From Actinomycetota bacterium (GTDB lineage: Bacteria; Actinomycetota; Acidimicrobiia; IMCC26256; PALSA-555), in NCBI GenBank assembly GCA_016870595.1, contig VGBI01000017.1, positions 1-35,740 of the forward strand: DNA of 35,740 nucleotides, in the 5' to 3' direction. Positions 21,678 to 29,119 of this stretch are shown here, in pieces. Within the stretch, counting starts at the first letter, position 1. Each line of letters starts with the position of its first letter. The notes under the pieces were generated by a model. The model searched no databases. It was not told where the DNA came from and saw only the letters and a program-made list of their open reading frames with translations. Made by a program: the position numbers and the translations under genes.

Positions 21678-22532
21678 TCACGGGTGCACGTGGCCGGCGC
21701 CGAACCGGCCCTTGATGCACAGGTTGCCGGCGGTCACGCTGCTCGAATGGGGTGACGTGACCTTCACGATCCGGTCGCCGTCGTCGTCGCCCACCCCGTG
21801 CTGCACGTGGAGGGTGAGCGTGCAGCCCACGCCGCAGAACGCGCAGATCGTGTCGGTGCGGGTCTGACGCTCGGACGCCCAGGTGCCCATCGTTCGGAGG
21901 TCGAACTCGGTGCGGAACATCAGGGCGTCGGTGGGGCAGACCTCGATGCAGTTCCCGCAGTAGACGCAGGCGGAGTCGGGGAGGCCGACCCCGTGCTCGG
22001 TCGACACGGTGGCGTCGAAGCCCCGGCCGGCGATGGCGATGGCGAAGGTGTGCTGCCACTGCTCGCCGCAGGCGTCGGTGCACTGGTAGCACAGGATGCA
22101 GCGCGAGTAGTCGCGCACGAAGCAGTCGTTGTCGACCTTCACCGGTTGGGCCACGGTCGCGGCGTCGGGGCCGAAGCGGTCGGGGTCGGCGCCGTAGCGC
22201 GCGTTCCACTCCTCGACGTGATCGGTGAGCGAGAGGTCGACGCTGCTGCCGAGCAGCTCGAGCACCATGCGCCGGGCGTGGCGGACCCGGGGGGTGTCGG
22301 TGGCGATCTCCATGCCGGGCTCGGCCGGTCGGGAGCACGACGGCACCAGGGCCCGGCTCCCCGCGACGTCGACCACGCAGATCCGACAGACGTTCCGGGC
22401 GGCGACGGTGTCGCCGAAGCACAGCGTCGGGGTGTCGATCCCGGCTGCGGTGCACGCGTCGAGCACGGTGGCGCCCTCGGGCACCACGACGGGCCGACCG
22501 TCGACGGTCACCGCCACCTCGTGACCGCTCAC
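21678..22532 (-). CDS. Formate dehydrogenase iron-sulfur subunit carrying the split-off N-terminal [4Fe-4S] part of the catalytic chain
   Basis: A 284-aa electron-transfer protein, last gene of the operon. Residues 1-80 are a NuoG/HoxU-like [2Fe-2S] ferredoxin domain with C38, C49, C52 and C66. The middle has two [4Fe-4S] motifs (CILCYQCTDAC and CVYCGNCIEVCP). The C-terminal 60 residues, CAFCGVGCTLTLHVQHG and then LCIKGRFGAGHVHP, are the N-terminal cluster-binding subdomain normally found in the molybdopterin catalytic subunit. That subdomain includes the lysine that links cluster and cofactor. The chain stops exactly where the catalytic protein continues (DRTHARLTTPLV) in the first gene. GTG at 22532 overlaps the previous stop (GTGA). 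Confidence 0.85.
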   Translation of the reverse strand: MSGHEVAVTVDGRPVVVPEGATVLDACTAAGIDTPTLCFGDTVAARNVCRICVVDVAGSRALVPSCSRPAEPGMEIATDTPRVRHARRMVLELLGSSVDLSLTDHVEEWNARYGADPDRFGPDAATVAQPVKVDNDCFVRDYSRCILCYQCTDACGEQWQHTFAIAIAGRGFDATVSTEHGVGLPDSACVYCGNCIEVCPTDALMFRTEFDLRTMGTWASERQTRTDTICAFCGVGCTLTLHVQHGVGDDDGDRIVKVTSPHSSSVTAGNLCIKGRFGAGHVHP

Positions 22533-24151
22533 GTGGATGCCCCGAACACGCCGAACCGGTCGACGGCGCCCTCGATCGCGTTCCAGGCGAACTGGCCGAG
22601 CCCGCAGATCGACGCGTCGCGCATGGCGGCGCCGACGTCGCGCAGGCGCTGGACCTCCTCGGCCACCGACCCGAGGGGGCGACCGTGCACGAGTCGGTGG
22701 AGGACCTCCTCCTGGCGCACCGTGCCGACCCGGCAGGGCACGCACTGCCCGCACGACTCCTCGCGGAAGAACGTGGCGATCCCGAGCACGACGGTGGCGA
22801 GGTCGGTGGTGTCGTCGATCACGAACACCGCCCCCGAGCCCACGGTGGCGCCGATCGCCCGGGTGGCCTCGACCGTCAGGGGGACCCCGATCTCCTCGGG
22901 GTGCAGGAAGGTCCCGGCCGCACCGCCGAGCAGTACGGCCTGGAGCGTGCGTCCGGCGGGCACGCCCCCGGCGAGGTCGAGCACCTCGGCCAGCGTGGTC
23001 CCCATCGGCACCTCGTAGAGGCCGGGGCGGGTCACCGCACCGGACACCGAGAAGAGCTTGGTCTCGGGCCGGGGACCGGACGGGTCGAGGATCGTGAGCA
23101 CGTTGGCCAGCGTCTCCACGTTGTGGACCAGCGTGGGCCGCCCGAACAGACCGGCGTCCACGGGGAACGGCGGCTTGGTGCGGGGCTCGCCCCGGTAGCC
23201 CTCGATCGACGCGAACAGCGCGGTCTCCTCGCCGCACACGTAGGCACCGGCCCCGCGGCGCACCTCGATGCGGAAGGGCACGCCCAGGCCGCCGGCGTCG
23301 TCGCCCAGCAGCCCGGCGGCCCCGGCCGCGTCGATCGCGTGCTCGAGTCGGGCGATGGCCTCGGGGTACTCGTCGCGCACGTAGACGTACCCGGTCGTCG
23401 CGCCGACGGCGAACCCGGCGATGACCATGGCCTCGACCACGGCGAACGGATCGTGCTCGAGGACCACCCGGTCCTTGAACGTGCCCGGCTCCGACTCGTC
23501 GGCGTTCGCGACGACGTACTTCGGCCCGCCCGCCGCGGCGGCGACCGCCTCCCACTTGCGCCCCGCCGGGAACGCGGCGCCGCCACGACCGGTGAGACCG
23601 GAGGCGGTGACGGCGGCCCGGACCGCAGCCGGGCCCAGGGTCCGGGCGTGGCCGAGCGCCGCGGTGCCACCGTGGGCCCGGTAGTCGTCGAGCGACGACG
23701 GGTCGACCACGCCGACCCTTCGGAGGAGGGACCGCTCGGTGGGCGGCTGGGGCACGGGCGCCGGCGCGACCGGAGCCACGGCGCGCCCGCCGTCGGTGTC
23801 GAGCACCGCCGGGGCCTGCTCGCAGCGGCCCAGGCACGGCGACGCGACGACGCCGGGGGCGTCGGCACCGGGAGCCTCGGCACCCGCGACCACGCACATG
23901 ACGCCGGTGCACACGCGCCGCAGCCGCCGGGGTCGGGGCGTGAACGCGAACGACGCGTACGACGACGCCACGCCGAACACCTCGGCCCGTCCGAGCCTGA
24001 GCCGGTCGGCGATGGCGTCGAGCGCCTCGGGGGCGAGCCACCCGGCGGCGTCGTGCGCCTCGTGCAGCGCCGGCAGCAGCGCGTCGCGCCGCGGCCGGGT
24101 GACCGGCGGGCCCACCGGGAGCGCGACCGGGACCGGCCGGGGGTCGGTCAC
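22529..24151 (-). CDS. NAD-linked formate dehydrogenase flavoprotein subunit (NuoE-NuoF fusion)
   Basis: A 540-aa diaphorase subunit that passes electrons from the Fe-S chain to NAD+. Residues 1-130 are a short NuoE-like [2Fe-2S] domain with cysteines in CTGVMC and CLGRC. The NuoF-like part follows: GLTGRGGAAFPAGRKWEA and NADESEPGTFKDRVVLEHDP bind FMN and NADH, GAYVCGEETALFASIEG is conserved, and EESCGQCVPCRVGT plus DASICGLGQFA hold a [4Fe-4S] cluster. NuoE/NuoF fusions are known in soluble NAD-dependent formate dehydrogenases. The GTG at 24151 overlaps the catalytic gene's stop (GTGA), and the stop overlaps the next start, so the operon is tightly coupled. Confidence 0.88.
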   Translation of the reverse strand: MTDPRPVPVALPVGPPVTRPRRDALLPALHEAHDAAGWLAPEALDAIADRLRLGRAEVFGVASSYASFAFTPRPRRLRRVCTGVMCVVAGAEAPGADAPGVVASPCLGRCEQAPAVLDTDGGRAVAPVAPAPVPQPPTERSLLRRVGVVDPSSLDDYRAHGGTAALGHARTLGPAAVRAAVTASGLTGRGGAAFPAGRKWEAVAAAAGGPKYVVANADESEPGTFKDRVVLEHDPFAVVEAMVIAGFAVGATTGYVYVRDEYPEAIARLEHAIDAAGAAGLLGDDAGGLGVPFRIEVRRGAGAYVCGEETALFASIEGYRGEPRTKPPFPVDAGLFGRPTLVHNVETLANVLTILDPSGPRPETKLFSVSGAVTRPGLYEVPMGTTLAEVLDLAGGVPAGRTLQAVLLGGAAGTFLHPEEIGVPLTVEATRAIGATVGSGAVFVIDDTTDLATVVLGIATFFREESCGQCVPCRVGTVRQEEVLHRLVHGRPLGSVAEEVQRLRDVGAAMRDASICGLGQFAWNAIEGAVDRFGVFGAST

Positions 24152-26085
24152 GGTGCGGGCGTCCCGCCGCGTGCGCCGACCGGGGCGGCGATCCGCTCGA
24201 TCCGCACGGCGGTCGCCTTGAACTCGGCGGTACCCGACTTCGGGTCGACCGCCTCGACCGTGAGGCGGTTGGTGTCGACGTCGTCGCCGAAGTGGAGGGT
24301 CATGAACGCGAGACCCGCCCGCAGCCCGGGGTCGATGCGCACCGGGGCCTCCACGCTGCCGCGCCGGGACACGACCCGGACGGTCTCGCCCGGCGCGACC
24401 CCGAGGTCGGCGGCGTCGGCCGGGGAGAGGTCGACGGTCTCGCCGAACCGCAGCGGCGACGAGAAGCGCCGGGTCTGGACCCCGGTGTTGTAGGAGTCGA
24501 GCCGGCGCCCCGTCGTCAGGCGGATGGGGTAGTCGGGGGCGAGGGGATCGGCGGGTGGGACCCACTCCACCACCGAGAACGGTGCGGGGCGACCCCGGTC
24601 GGCGGGGTCGTCGGCCCAGAGGCGCCCGTGCAGGAACGAGGGCTCGAGGTCGGTCTCCGACGGGCACGGCCACTGGATGCCCCCGAGCGCCTCGATCCGG
24701 GCCCAGCCCATGCCGGTGTGGAGCGGCGAGACCCGCCGCAGCTCGTCCCACATCGTCTCGGGGTCGGCCGGGCCGAGGTCGGCGCCGAGGCGGTCGGCGA
24801 CCGCGACGAGGATCGCGAGGTCGTCGCGGGCCCCCTCGGGTGCGCGGACCGCGGCCCGCACCCGCTGCACGCGCCGCTCGGAGTTGGTGACCGTGCCGTT
24901 CGACTCGCACCACGCCGCGGTCGCCGGGAGCACGACGTCGGCCAGCTCGGCCGTGCGGGTGAGGTAGAGGTCCTGGACCACGAGGTGGTCGAGCCCGGCG
25001 AGGAGCCGTCGGGCCCGGGTGGCGTCGGCCTCCGACTGCGCCGGGTTCTCGCCGAGCACGTAGAGCGCCCGCAGGTCGCCGGTCTCCATGGCCGCGAACA
25101 TCTCGGTCAGGTTGCGGCCGTCCTCGGGCGGCACCGGCGCGCCCCAGACGGCCTCCACGCGGGCCCGGGCGTCCGGGTCGGTCACGGCCTGGAAGCCGGG
25201 CAGGCGGTTGGGCAGGGCGCCCATGTCGCCGCCGCCCTGGACGTTGTTCTGGCCCCGCAGCGGGCTCAGGCCCGAGCCCCACCGGCCGACGTGTCCGCAG
25301 AGCAGGGCCAGGTTGCACAGGGCGAGCACGTTGTCGACGCCGCTGCGGTGCTCGGTGATGCCGAGGGTCCAGCACAGCTGCGCCTTCGGCGCGGTCGCGT
25401 AGGCCCGCGCCGCGGCCCGCACCAGGTCGGCGGGCACGCCCGTGCGCGCCTCCGCCCGCTCGGGGGTCCAGTCGGCGACCTGGGCGGCGAACTCGGCGTA
25501 CCCGGTGGTGGCCCGGGCGACGAACTCCTCGTGCACGAGGCCCGCGGCGATGATCTCGTGCGCGATCGCGTGGGCGAGGGGGATGTCGGCGCCGACGTCG
25601 ATCGGCAGCCAGAGGTCGGCGAACTCGGCGGTCGCGGTGCGCCGGGGGTCCACCACGATCAGGCGGGCCCCGGCCCGGACCGCCCGCAGGACGCGGTGGA
25701 AGAAGATCGGGTGGGTCTCACGCGCGTTGGAGCCCCAGAGGACGACGACGTCGGCCTCCTCGACCTCCCGATAGCTGCTGGTGCCGCCCCCGGCCCCGAA
25801 GACCGTCGCCAGACCGACGACGCTGGGTGCGTGTCAGGTGCGGTTGCAGGAATCGATGTTGTTGGTGCCCACCGCCAGGCGCATGAACTTCTGGGCGGTG
25901 TAGTTCACCTCGTTGGTCGCCTTGGAGCACGAGAACATGCCCACCGAGTCGGCGCCGTGGTGGTCGCGGGCCGCCCCGAACCCGGCCGCGGCGCGGTCGA
26001 GGGCGACGTCCCACGACGCCGGCACCAGCCGGTCGGCGTCGCGGACCAGTGGCGTGGTCAGTCGGGCGTGGGTCCGGTCGGACAC
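24148..26085 (-). CDS. Formate dehydrogenase catalytic subunit, selenocysteine-containing (Sec84)
   Basis: A 645-aa Mo/W-bis-MGD subunit that oxidises formate to CO2. The active site reads NNIDSCNRT-U-HAPSVVGLA, where U is the in-frame TGA at 25836-25834. The neighbouring histidine is also conserved. Cofactor segments follow: VVLWGSNARETHPIFFHRV, LIVVDPRRTATAEFADLWL, MGALPNRLPG and LYVLGENPAQSEADATR. The C-terminal domain (RLTTGRRLDSYNTGVQTRRF, cut here as TTGRRLDSYNTGVQT) is complete. The usual N-terminal [4Fe-4S] subdomain is missing and occurs at the end of the third gene. GTG at 26085 is chosen because GGAGG lies 5 nt upstream; GTG 26091 is an alternative (Sec86). It would be split by standard gene callers. 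Confidence 0.9.
25804..25819 (-). promoter_or_regulatory. SECIS element in the formate dehydrogenase gene
   Basis: On the minus strand CGTCG (25819-25815) pairs with CGACG (25808-25804) around the loop GTCTGG. The string GGTCT falls 19-23 nt after the UGA. From memory, the E. coli fdhF SECIS has GGUCU at this same distance. A SelB-binding hairpin is therefore well supported. Confidence 0.75.
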
Positions 26086-26104
26086 GGGCACCTCCAGGGG
26101 TCGT

Positions 26105-26125
26105 CCGGTACCCCGACGGTACCGG
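26105..26125. promoter_or_regulatory. Perfect 8-bp inverted repeat upstream of the formate dehydrogenase operon
   Basis: CCGGTACC, a 5-bp spacer, then GGTACCGG. The right arm contains the minus-strand hexamer TACCGT (26121-26116), a possible -10 for the operon. The repeat lies 20 bp before the GTG at 26085. It could be an operator for a dimeric regulator or a leader hairpin. Confidence 0.45.
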
Positions 26126-26162
26126 CACGCGGGCCCGGGGCCGGGCGGGCCCGGCGCTGGGT

Positions 26163-26168
26163 TACGGT
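26163..26168 (+). promoter_or_regulatory. Leaderless -10 for the small anchored protein
   Basis: TACGGT lies 6 nt (CCGGAC) before the GTG at 26175. It decides the start among several in-frame GTG codons upstream. Confidence 0.5.
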
Positions 26169-26174
26169 CCGGAC

Positions 26175-26483
26175 GTGGCCCGCCGATCCGACCGTCGCCG
26201 GGTCCGACGGACCCGGCGCATCGTCGTCGGATCGGTCGCGGCCGCGGTGGTCGTCCTCGGCGCAGGGACGGCGGTGATCGTGCGCCGCTCCGACGGGGAC
26301 GGGCGGGCCACGGCGAGCGGTGCCGCTCCGGTGCCGGTCGCGACCGTTCCCCCCGCGACCACGGTGCCCACGACCACCACCACGACCTACCCCGGCTGCA
26401 TCGAGTCGACCCCGGCGGTGTGGAAGGGCCGCATCTACGTCGGGACCCGTGGCGGGTACATGTACGCGCTGAGCGACCCCTGA
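26175..26483 (+). CDS. Small membrane-anchored protein with a single PQQ-like blade
   Basis: A 102-aa protein. An Arg-rich start (VARRSDRRRVRRTRR) precedes one transmembrane helix (IVVGSVAAAVVVLGAGTAVI), so the rest should be outside the cytoplasm. A low-complexity Pro/Thr linker (VPPATTVPTTTTTTY) leads to STPAVWKGRIYVGTRGGYMY, which matches one blade of a PQQ/quinoprotein beta-propeller. A single blade cannot form a propeller alone, so it may pair with another protein or be a remnant. It is divergent from the formate dehydrogenase operon. Confidence 0.6.
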   Translation: MARRSDRRRVRRTRRIVVGSVAAAVVVLGAGTAVIVRRSDGDGRATASGAAPVPVATVPPATTVPTTTTTTYPGCIESTPAVWKGRIYVGTRGGYMYALSDP

Positions 26484-26532
26484 GATCGGCTCCGTCTGGG
26501 CGGCGCGCGTCGCGCGGTGTCGGGGCCGCCGG

Positions 26533-26538
26533 TACCCT
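26533..26538 (+). promoter_or_regulatory. Leaderless -10 for fxsA
   Basis: TACCCT lies 6 nt (CGATCC) before the GTG at 26545. No Shine-Dalgarno sequence is present. Confidence 0.5.
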
Positions 26539-26544
26539 CGATCC

Positions 26545-27012
26545 GTGGTCGTGGTGGCGCTCCTGGTCCTGGTGCCGATCCTCGAGTTGGCCGTGTTCGT
26601 GCAGGTCGCGCAGTGGATCGGGGTCCTCGAGGCGGCGCTCCTGCTCGCCACGCTGTCGCTGCTCGGCTGCTGGCTCGTGAAGAGCCAGGGCACGGCCGTG
26701 TGGCGGGAGGGCCGGGCCACCGTGGCCGCCGGGCGCATCCCGGGACGGGCCGTGGTCGACGGTCTGCTCGTGACGGCGGCCGGCGTGCTCGTCCTCGTCC
26801 CCGGCTTCGTCACCGCCCTCTGCGGGCTCGCCCTGCTGGTCCCGGCTGGTCGTGACCTCGTGCGCAGGCCCCTGCTCCGGCGCTGGACCGCCACCGCCCG
26901 GTCCCGGCCTGCCGGGGCCGGCGCGCTGCCGGTCACGTCACGTGAGCGCTCACAGTCGCTGCAGCTCGGGGGCGGTGGGGCAGTCGAGCCGCCGGGGGAA
27001 CCGCTCGGGTGA
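26545..27012 (+). CDS. fxsA: FxsA family membrane protein
   Basis: A 155-aa inner-membrane protein of the FxsA family. In E. coli FxsA overexpression relieves exclusion of phage T7 by the F plasmid; its normal role is unclear. The conserved start VPILELAVFVQVAQWIG, the central GCWLVKSQGTAVWREGR and the second hydrophobic region GLLVTAAGVLVLVPGFVT are present. The C-terminal 40 residues are variable. Its last 63 bp overlap the convergent gene ending at 26950. Confidence 0.85.
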   Translation: MVVVALLVLVPILELAVFVQVAQWIGVLEAALLLATLSLLGCWLVKSQGTAVWREGRATVAAGRIPGRAVVDGLLVTAAGVLVLVPGFVTALCGLALLVPAGRDLVRRPLLRRWTATARSRPAGAGALPVTSRERSQSLQLGGGGAVEPPGEPLG

Positions 27013-27744
27013 GTCGAGGCCCCCGGGTCCGGCGATCCGCGCCACCCCGGCCAGGGCCAACGACTCCACCCCGGACTCCGGTCCCTCGACCGGAGCGGTC
27101 ACCGCGCCCAGCATCGTGGCGAGCAGCCGCTCGGGCAGGATGCGGTCGACCGGCGCCACCAGCCAGCACTCGGCGTCGGGGAGGTCGGCGCGCAGGTCCG
27201 CGACCCCGGCCGGGACCAGGGCGGTGGTCGGACTGGCGGCGAGGACCTCGACCAGCAGGTGCGTGGCCCCACCGGCCATCGCCTCGGTCGCCGACACCAG
27301 GCGCACCGCACGGTCGGCGGCGCCGAGCCGCGCCCGCAGCCCGACGTCGGGCCGCTCGGGGCGCACGACCACCACGTCGAGGTCGGGCCGCGCGTCGAGC
27401 GCGGCCCCGGTCGCCTCGGGCCAGCCCAGCACCGCGATCGGCTCGTCGTGGGGGAAGGGGAGCACGGCGACGAGGCGCTCCACCGTCCGGTCGCGCGCGA
27501 CCGTGCGCTCGGCCGCCCGCACCGCAGCCGCAGGATCGCCCGCGCCCACCACGTGCGCACAGAGCCACCACAGCGGCCCGTTGGTCGGATGGTGGGCGAG
27601 CAGACGCCGACAGACCAGGACCAGCTGCACCGGGTCGGCGTCGAAGCGGGCCAGGCACTCGGCCACCTCCTCGACCAGACCCCGGTCGTCACCGGCGTAC
27701 CGGGCCAGGGCCCGCAGGCGCTCGAACGGCAGCACCGGACTCAC
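26950..27744 (-). CDS. Unrecognised protein, weakly eIF-2B/isomerase-like
   Basis: A 264-aa soluble protein without clear family motifs. The N-terminal half is helical (LRALARYAGDDRGLVEEVAE, HHPTNGPLWWLCAHVVGAGD). The second half has alternating strands and helices such as AVLGWPEATGAAL, DVVVVRPERPDVG and MAGGATHLLVEVLAASPTTA, then LVPAGVADLRADLPDAE. That order vaguely recalls the Rossmann-like domain of eIF-2B/MtnA proteins, but I see no catalytic residues to confirm it. It is coupled to the SCP2 gene by a GTGA overlap (27741-27744). The 3' end overlaps fxsA by 63 bp. Confidence 0.65.
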   Translation of the reverse strand: MSPVLPFERLRALARYAGDDRGLVEEVAECLARFDADPVQLVLVCRRLLAHHPTNGPLWWLCAHVVGAGDPAAAVRAAERTVARDRTVERLVAVLPFPHDEPIAVLGWPEATGAALDARPDLDVVVVRPERPDVGLRARLGAADRAVRLVSATEAMAGGATHLLVEVLAASPTTALVPAGVADLRADLPDAECWLVAPVDRILPERLLATMLGAVTAPVEGPESGVESLALAGVARIAGPGGLDSPERFPRRLDCPTAPELQRL

Positions 27745-28127
27745 CCCGACCCGGGCGGGCGGAGCAGGGCGCCGACCCGGGCGAGGGCCGCGGCCCGGCG
27801 GGTCAGCACGTCGGGGTTGCCCCGGAGCCGGAGGGTGCCGTCGGCCAGGCACTGCTGGGCGTTGGCGTCACCGGCGTGGAGCTGCCGGGCGGCCTCGGCC
27901 GTGGCGATCATGGTGAGGTCGGCGGCGGCGGCCCGACCGGCGCGGACCCGGGCCGGTCCCGGCCCGAGGACCAGGTGGTAGGCGACCTCGCCGTCGTGGG
28001 TCACCACCCGCTGCTCGATCACGACCGGGGGGTCGGCGGCGTCGGCGAGGTCGGTGGCCTCCCGCACGGCGGCGTCGAGCGCGCCCACCCAGTCGGGGCC
28101 GAGGAACTCGGGGGCGGCGGGAGGCAC
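27741..28127 (-). CDS. SCP2 sterol-binding domain protein
   Basis: A 128-aa stand-alone SCP2-like protein, a fold with a hydrophobic tunnel for lipids or CoA esters. The pattern VVIEQRVVTHDGEVAYHLVL, then ADLTMIATAEAARQLHAGDA and the C-terminal GTLRLRGNPDVLTRRAA matches the SCP2 strand-helix order. It is common in actinobacteria that metabolise lipids and steroids. The GTG at 28127 has TACGAT 6 nt upstream. It leads the operon with the 264-aa unknown and is divergent from the ABC exporter. Confidence 0.78.
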   Translation of the reverse strand: MPPAAPEFLGPDWVGALDAAVREATDLADAADPPVVIEQRVVTHDGEVAYHLVLGPGPARVRAGRAAAADLTMIATAEAARQLHAGDANAQQCLADGTLRLRGNPDVLTRRAAALARVGALLRPPGSG

Positions 28128-28171
28128 CGTCGGATCGTACCGACCCGCCCGCCCGGTAACCTCCGCCGCGG
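28128..28171. promoter_or_regulatory. Compact 44-bp divergent promoter, SCP2 / ABC exporter
   Basis: Minus strand TACGAT (28139-28134) is 6 nt before the GTG at 28127. Plus strand TAACCT (28157-28162) is 9 nt before the ATG at 28172. The hexamers are 17 bp apart, the same arrangement as at 16505-16546. Confidence 0.5.
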
Positions 28172-29119
28172 ATGTCCGCGACCCCTGCCATCGCCGTCGC
28201 GGACGTGGTGAAGCAGTACGGCGAGCGGCGCGCGCTCGACGGGCTCTCGCTGTCGGTGGCTCCCGGCGAGGTGTTCGGCCTCCTCGGCCCGAACGGCGCG
28301 GGCAAGACCACCACGGTCGAGATCCTGGAGGGGTACCGGGAGCCCGACGCCGGCGTCGTGCGGGTGCTCGGGCTCGACCCCGTGCGCGACGGTGCCCGCC
28401 TGCGGCCCCGGATCGGGGTGATGCTCCAGGAGGGCGGGCTCTACCCCGGGCTCACCGCCCGTGAGGTGCTGCGGCTCTTCGCCGCCTACTACGCCGAGCC
28501 CGACGACCCCATGGCCCTGCTCGCCCGGGTCGGGCTCGAGGACGCGGCCCGGACCATGGTCCGGCGGCTCTCCGGCGGTCAGCGCCAGCGACTCTCCCTC
28601 GCCACTGCGCTGATCGGGCGACCCCAGGTGGTCTTCCTCGACGAGCCCACCGCCGGGATGGACCCGCACGCCCGGGCCACGACGTGGACCCTCGTGCGCG
28701 AGCTCGCCGAGCGCGAGGTCACCGTGATGCTCACCACCCACGCGATGGACGAGGCCGAGCACCTCTGCGACCGCGTCGCCATCGTCGACCACGGCCGGGT
28801 GGTCGCGTCGGGTCGGCCCACCGAGCTGACCCGGTCGCTCGCGCGCGACGAGGTCGAGCTCGTGAGCGAGCCCGGCATCGACGTCGCCGCCCTCGCCGGC
28901 GCGCTCGGCCTCGGGAGCGACCGGGTCCGCGAGCGTCGTCCCGGCGAGTACGTCCTGGCCGCGCCCGGCACCCCCGACCTCGTCGCCGACCTGGCCGCAT
29001 GGATGCGGGACCGGGGGCACCGCATCGACGTGCTGCACACCGGGCGGCGCTCCCTGGAGGAGGTCTTCCTCCGCCTCACCGGCGACGACGCCGCCCCCAC
29101 CGCGGTGCCGGGCCCGTGA
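28172..29119 (+). CDS. ABC transporter ATP-binding protein (ABC-2 type exporter)
   Basis: A 315-aa ATPase that powers the permease encoded next. Walker A is LGPNGAGKTTT, the signature is RLSGGQRQRLSLA, Walker B is VVFLDEPTAGMDPH, and the H-loop is MLTTHAMDEAEHLCDR. The C-terminal 90 residues form the extension common in DrrA-type drug or lipid exporters. It is coupled to the permease by a GTGA overlap at 29116-29119. The exported substrate is unknown. Confidence 0.9.
   Translation: MSATPAIAVADVVKQYGERRALDGLSLSVAPGEVFGLLGPNGAGKTTTVEILEGYREPDAGVVRVLGLDPVRDGARLRPRIGVMLQEGGLYPGLTAREVLRLFAAYYAEPDDPMALLARVGLEDAARTMVRRLSGGQRQRLSLATALIGRPQVVFLDEPTAGMDPHARATTWTLVRELAEREVTVMLTTHAMDEAEHLCDRVAIVDHGRVVASGRPTELTRSLARDEVELVSEPGIDVAALAGALGLGSDRVRERRPGEYVLAAPGTPDLVADLAAWMRDRGHRIDVLHTGRRSLEEVFLRLTGDDAAPTAVPGP

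Noticed and set aside
24148-25656. Formate dehydrogenase start at 25656
   Set aside because: This start omits conserved sequence that continues upstream in frame through the UGA to 26085, so it is an artefact of treating UGA as stop.
26936-26950. Overlapping palindromes TCACGTGA and TGAGCGCTCA
   Set aside because: They lie inside two convergent coding ends and short GC-rich palindromes are frequent here; no sign that they form an operator.
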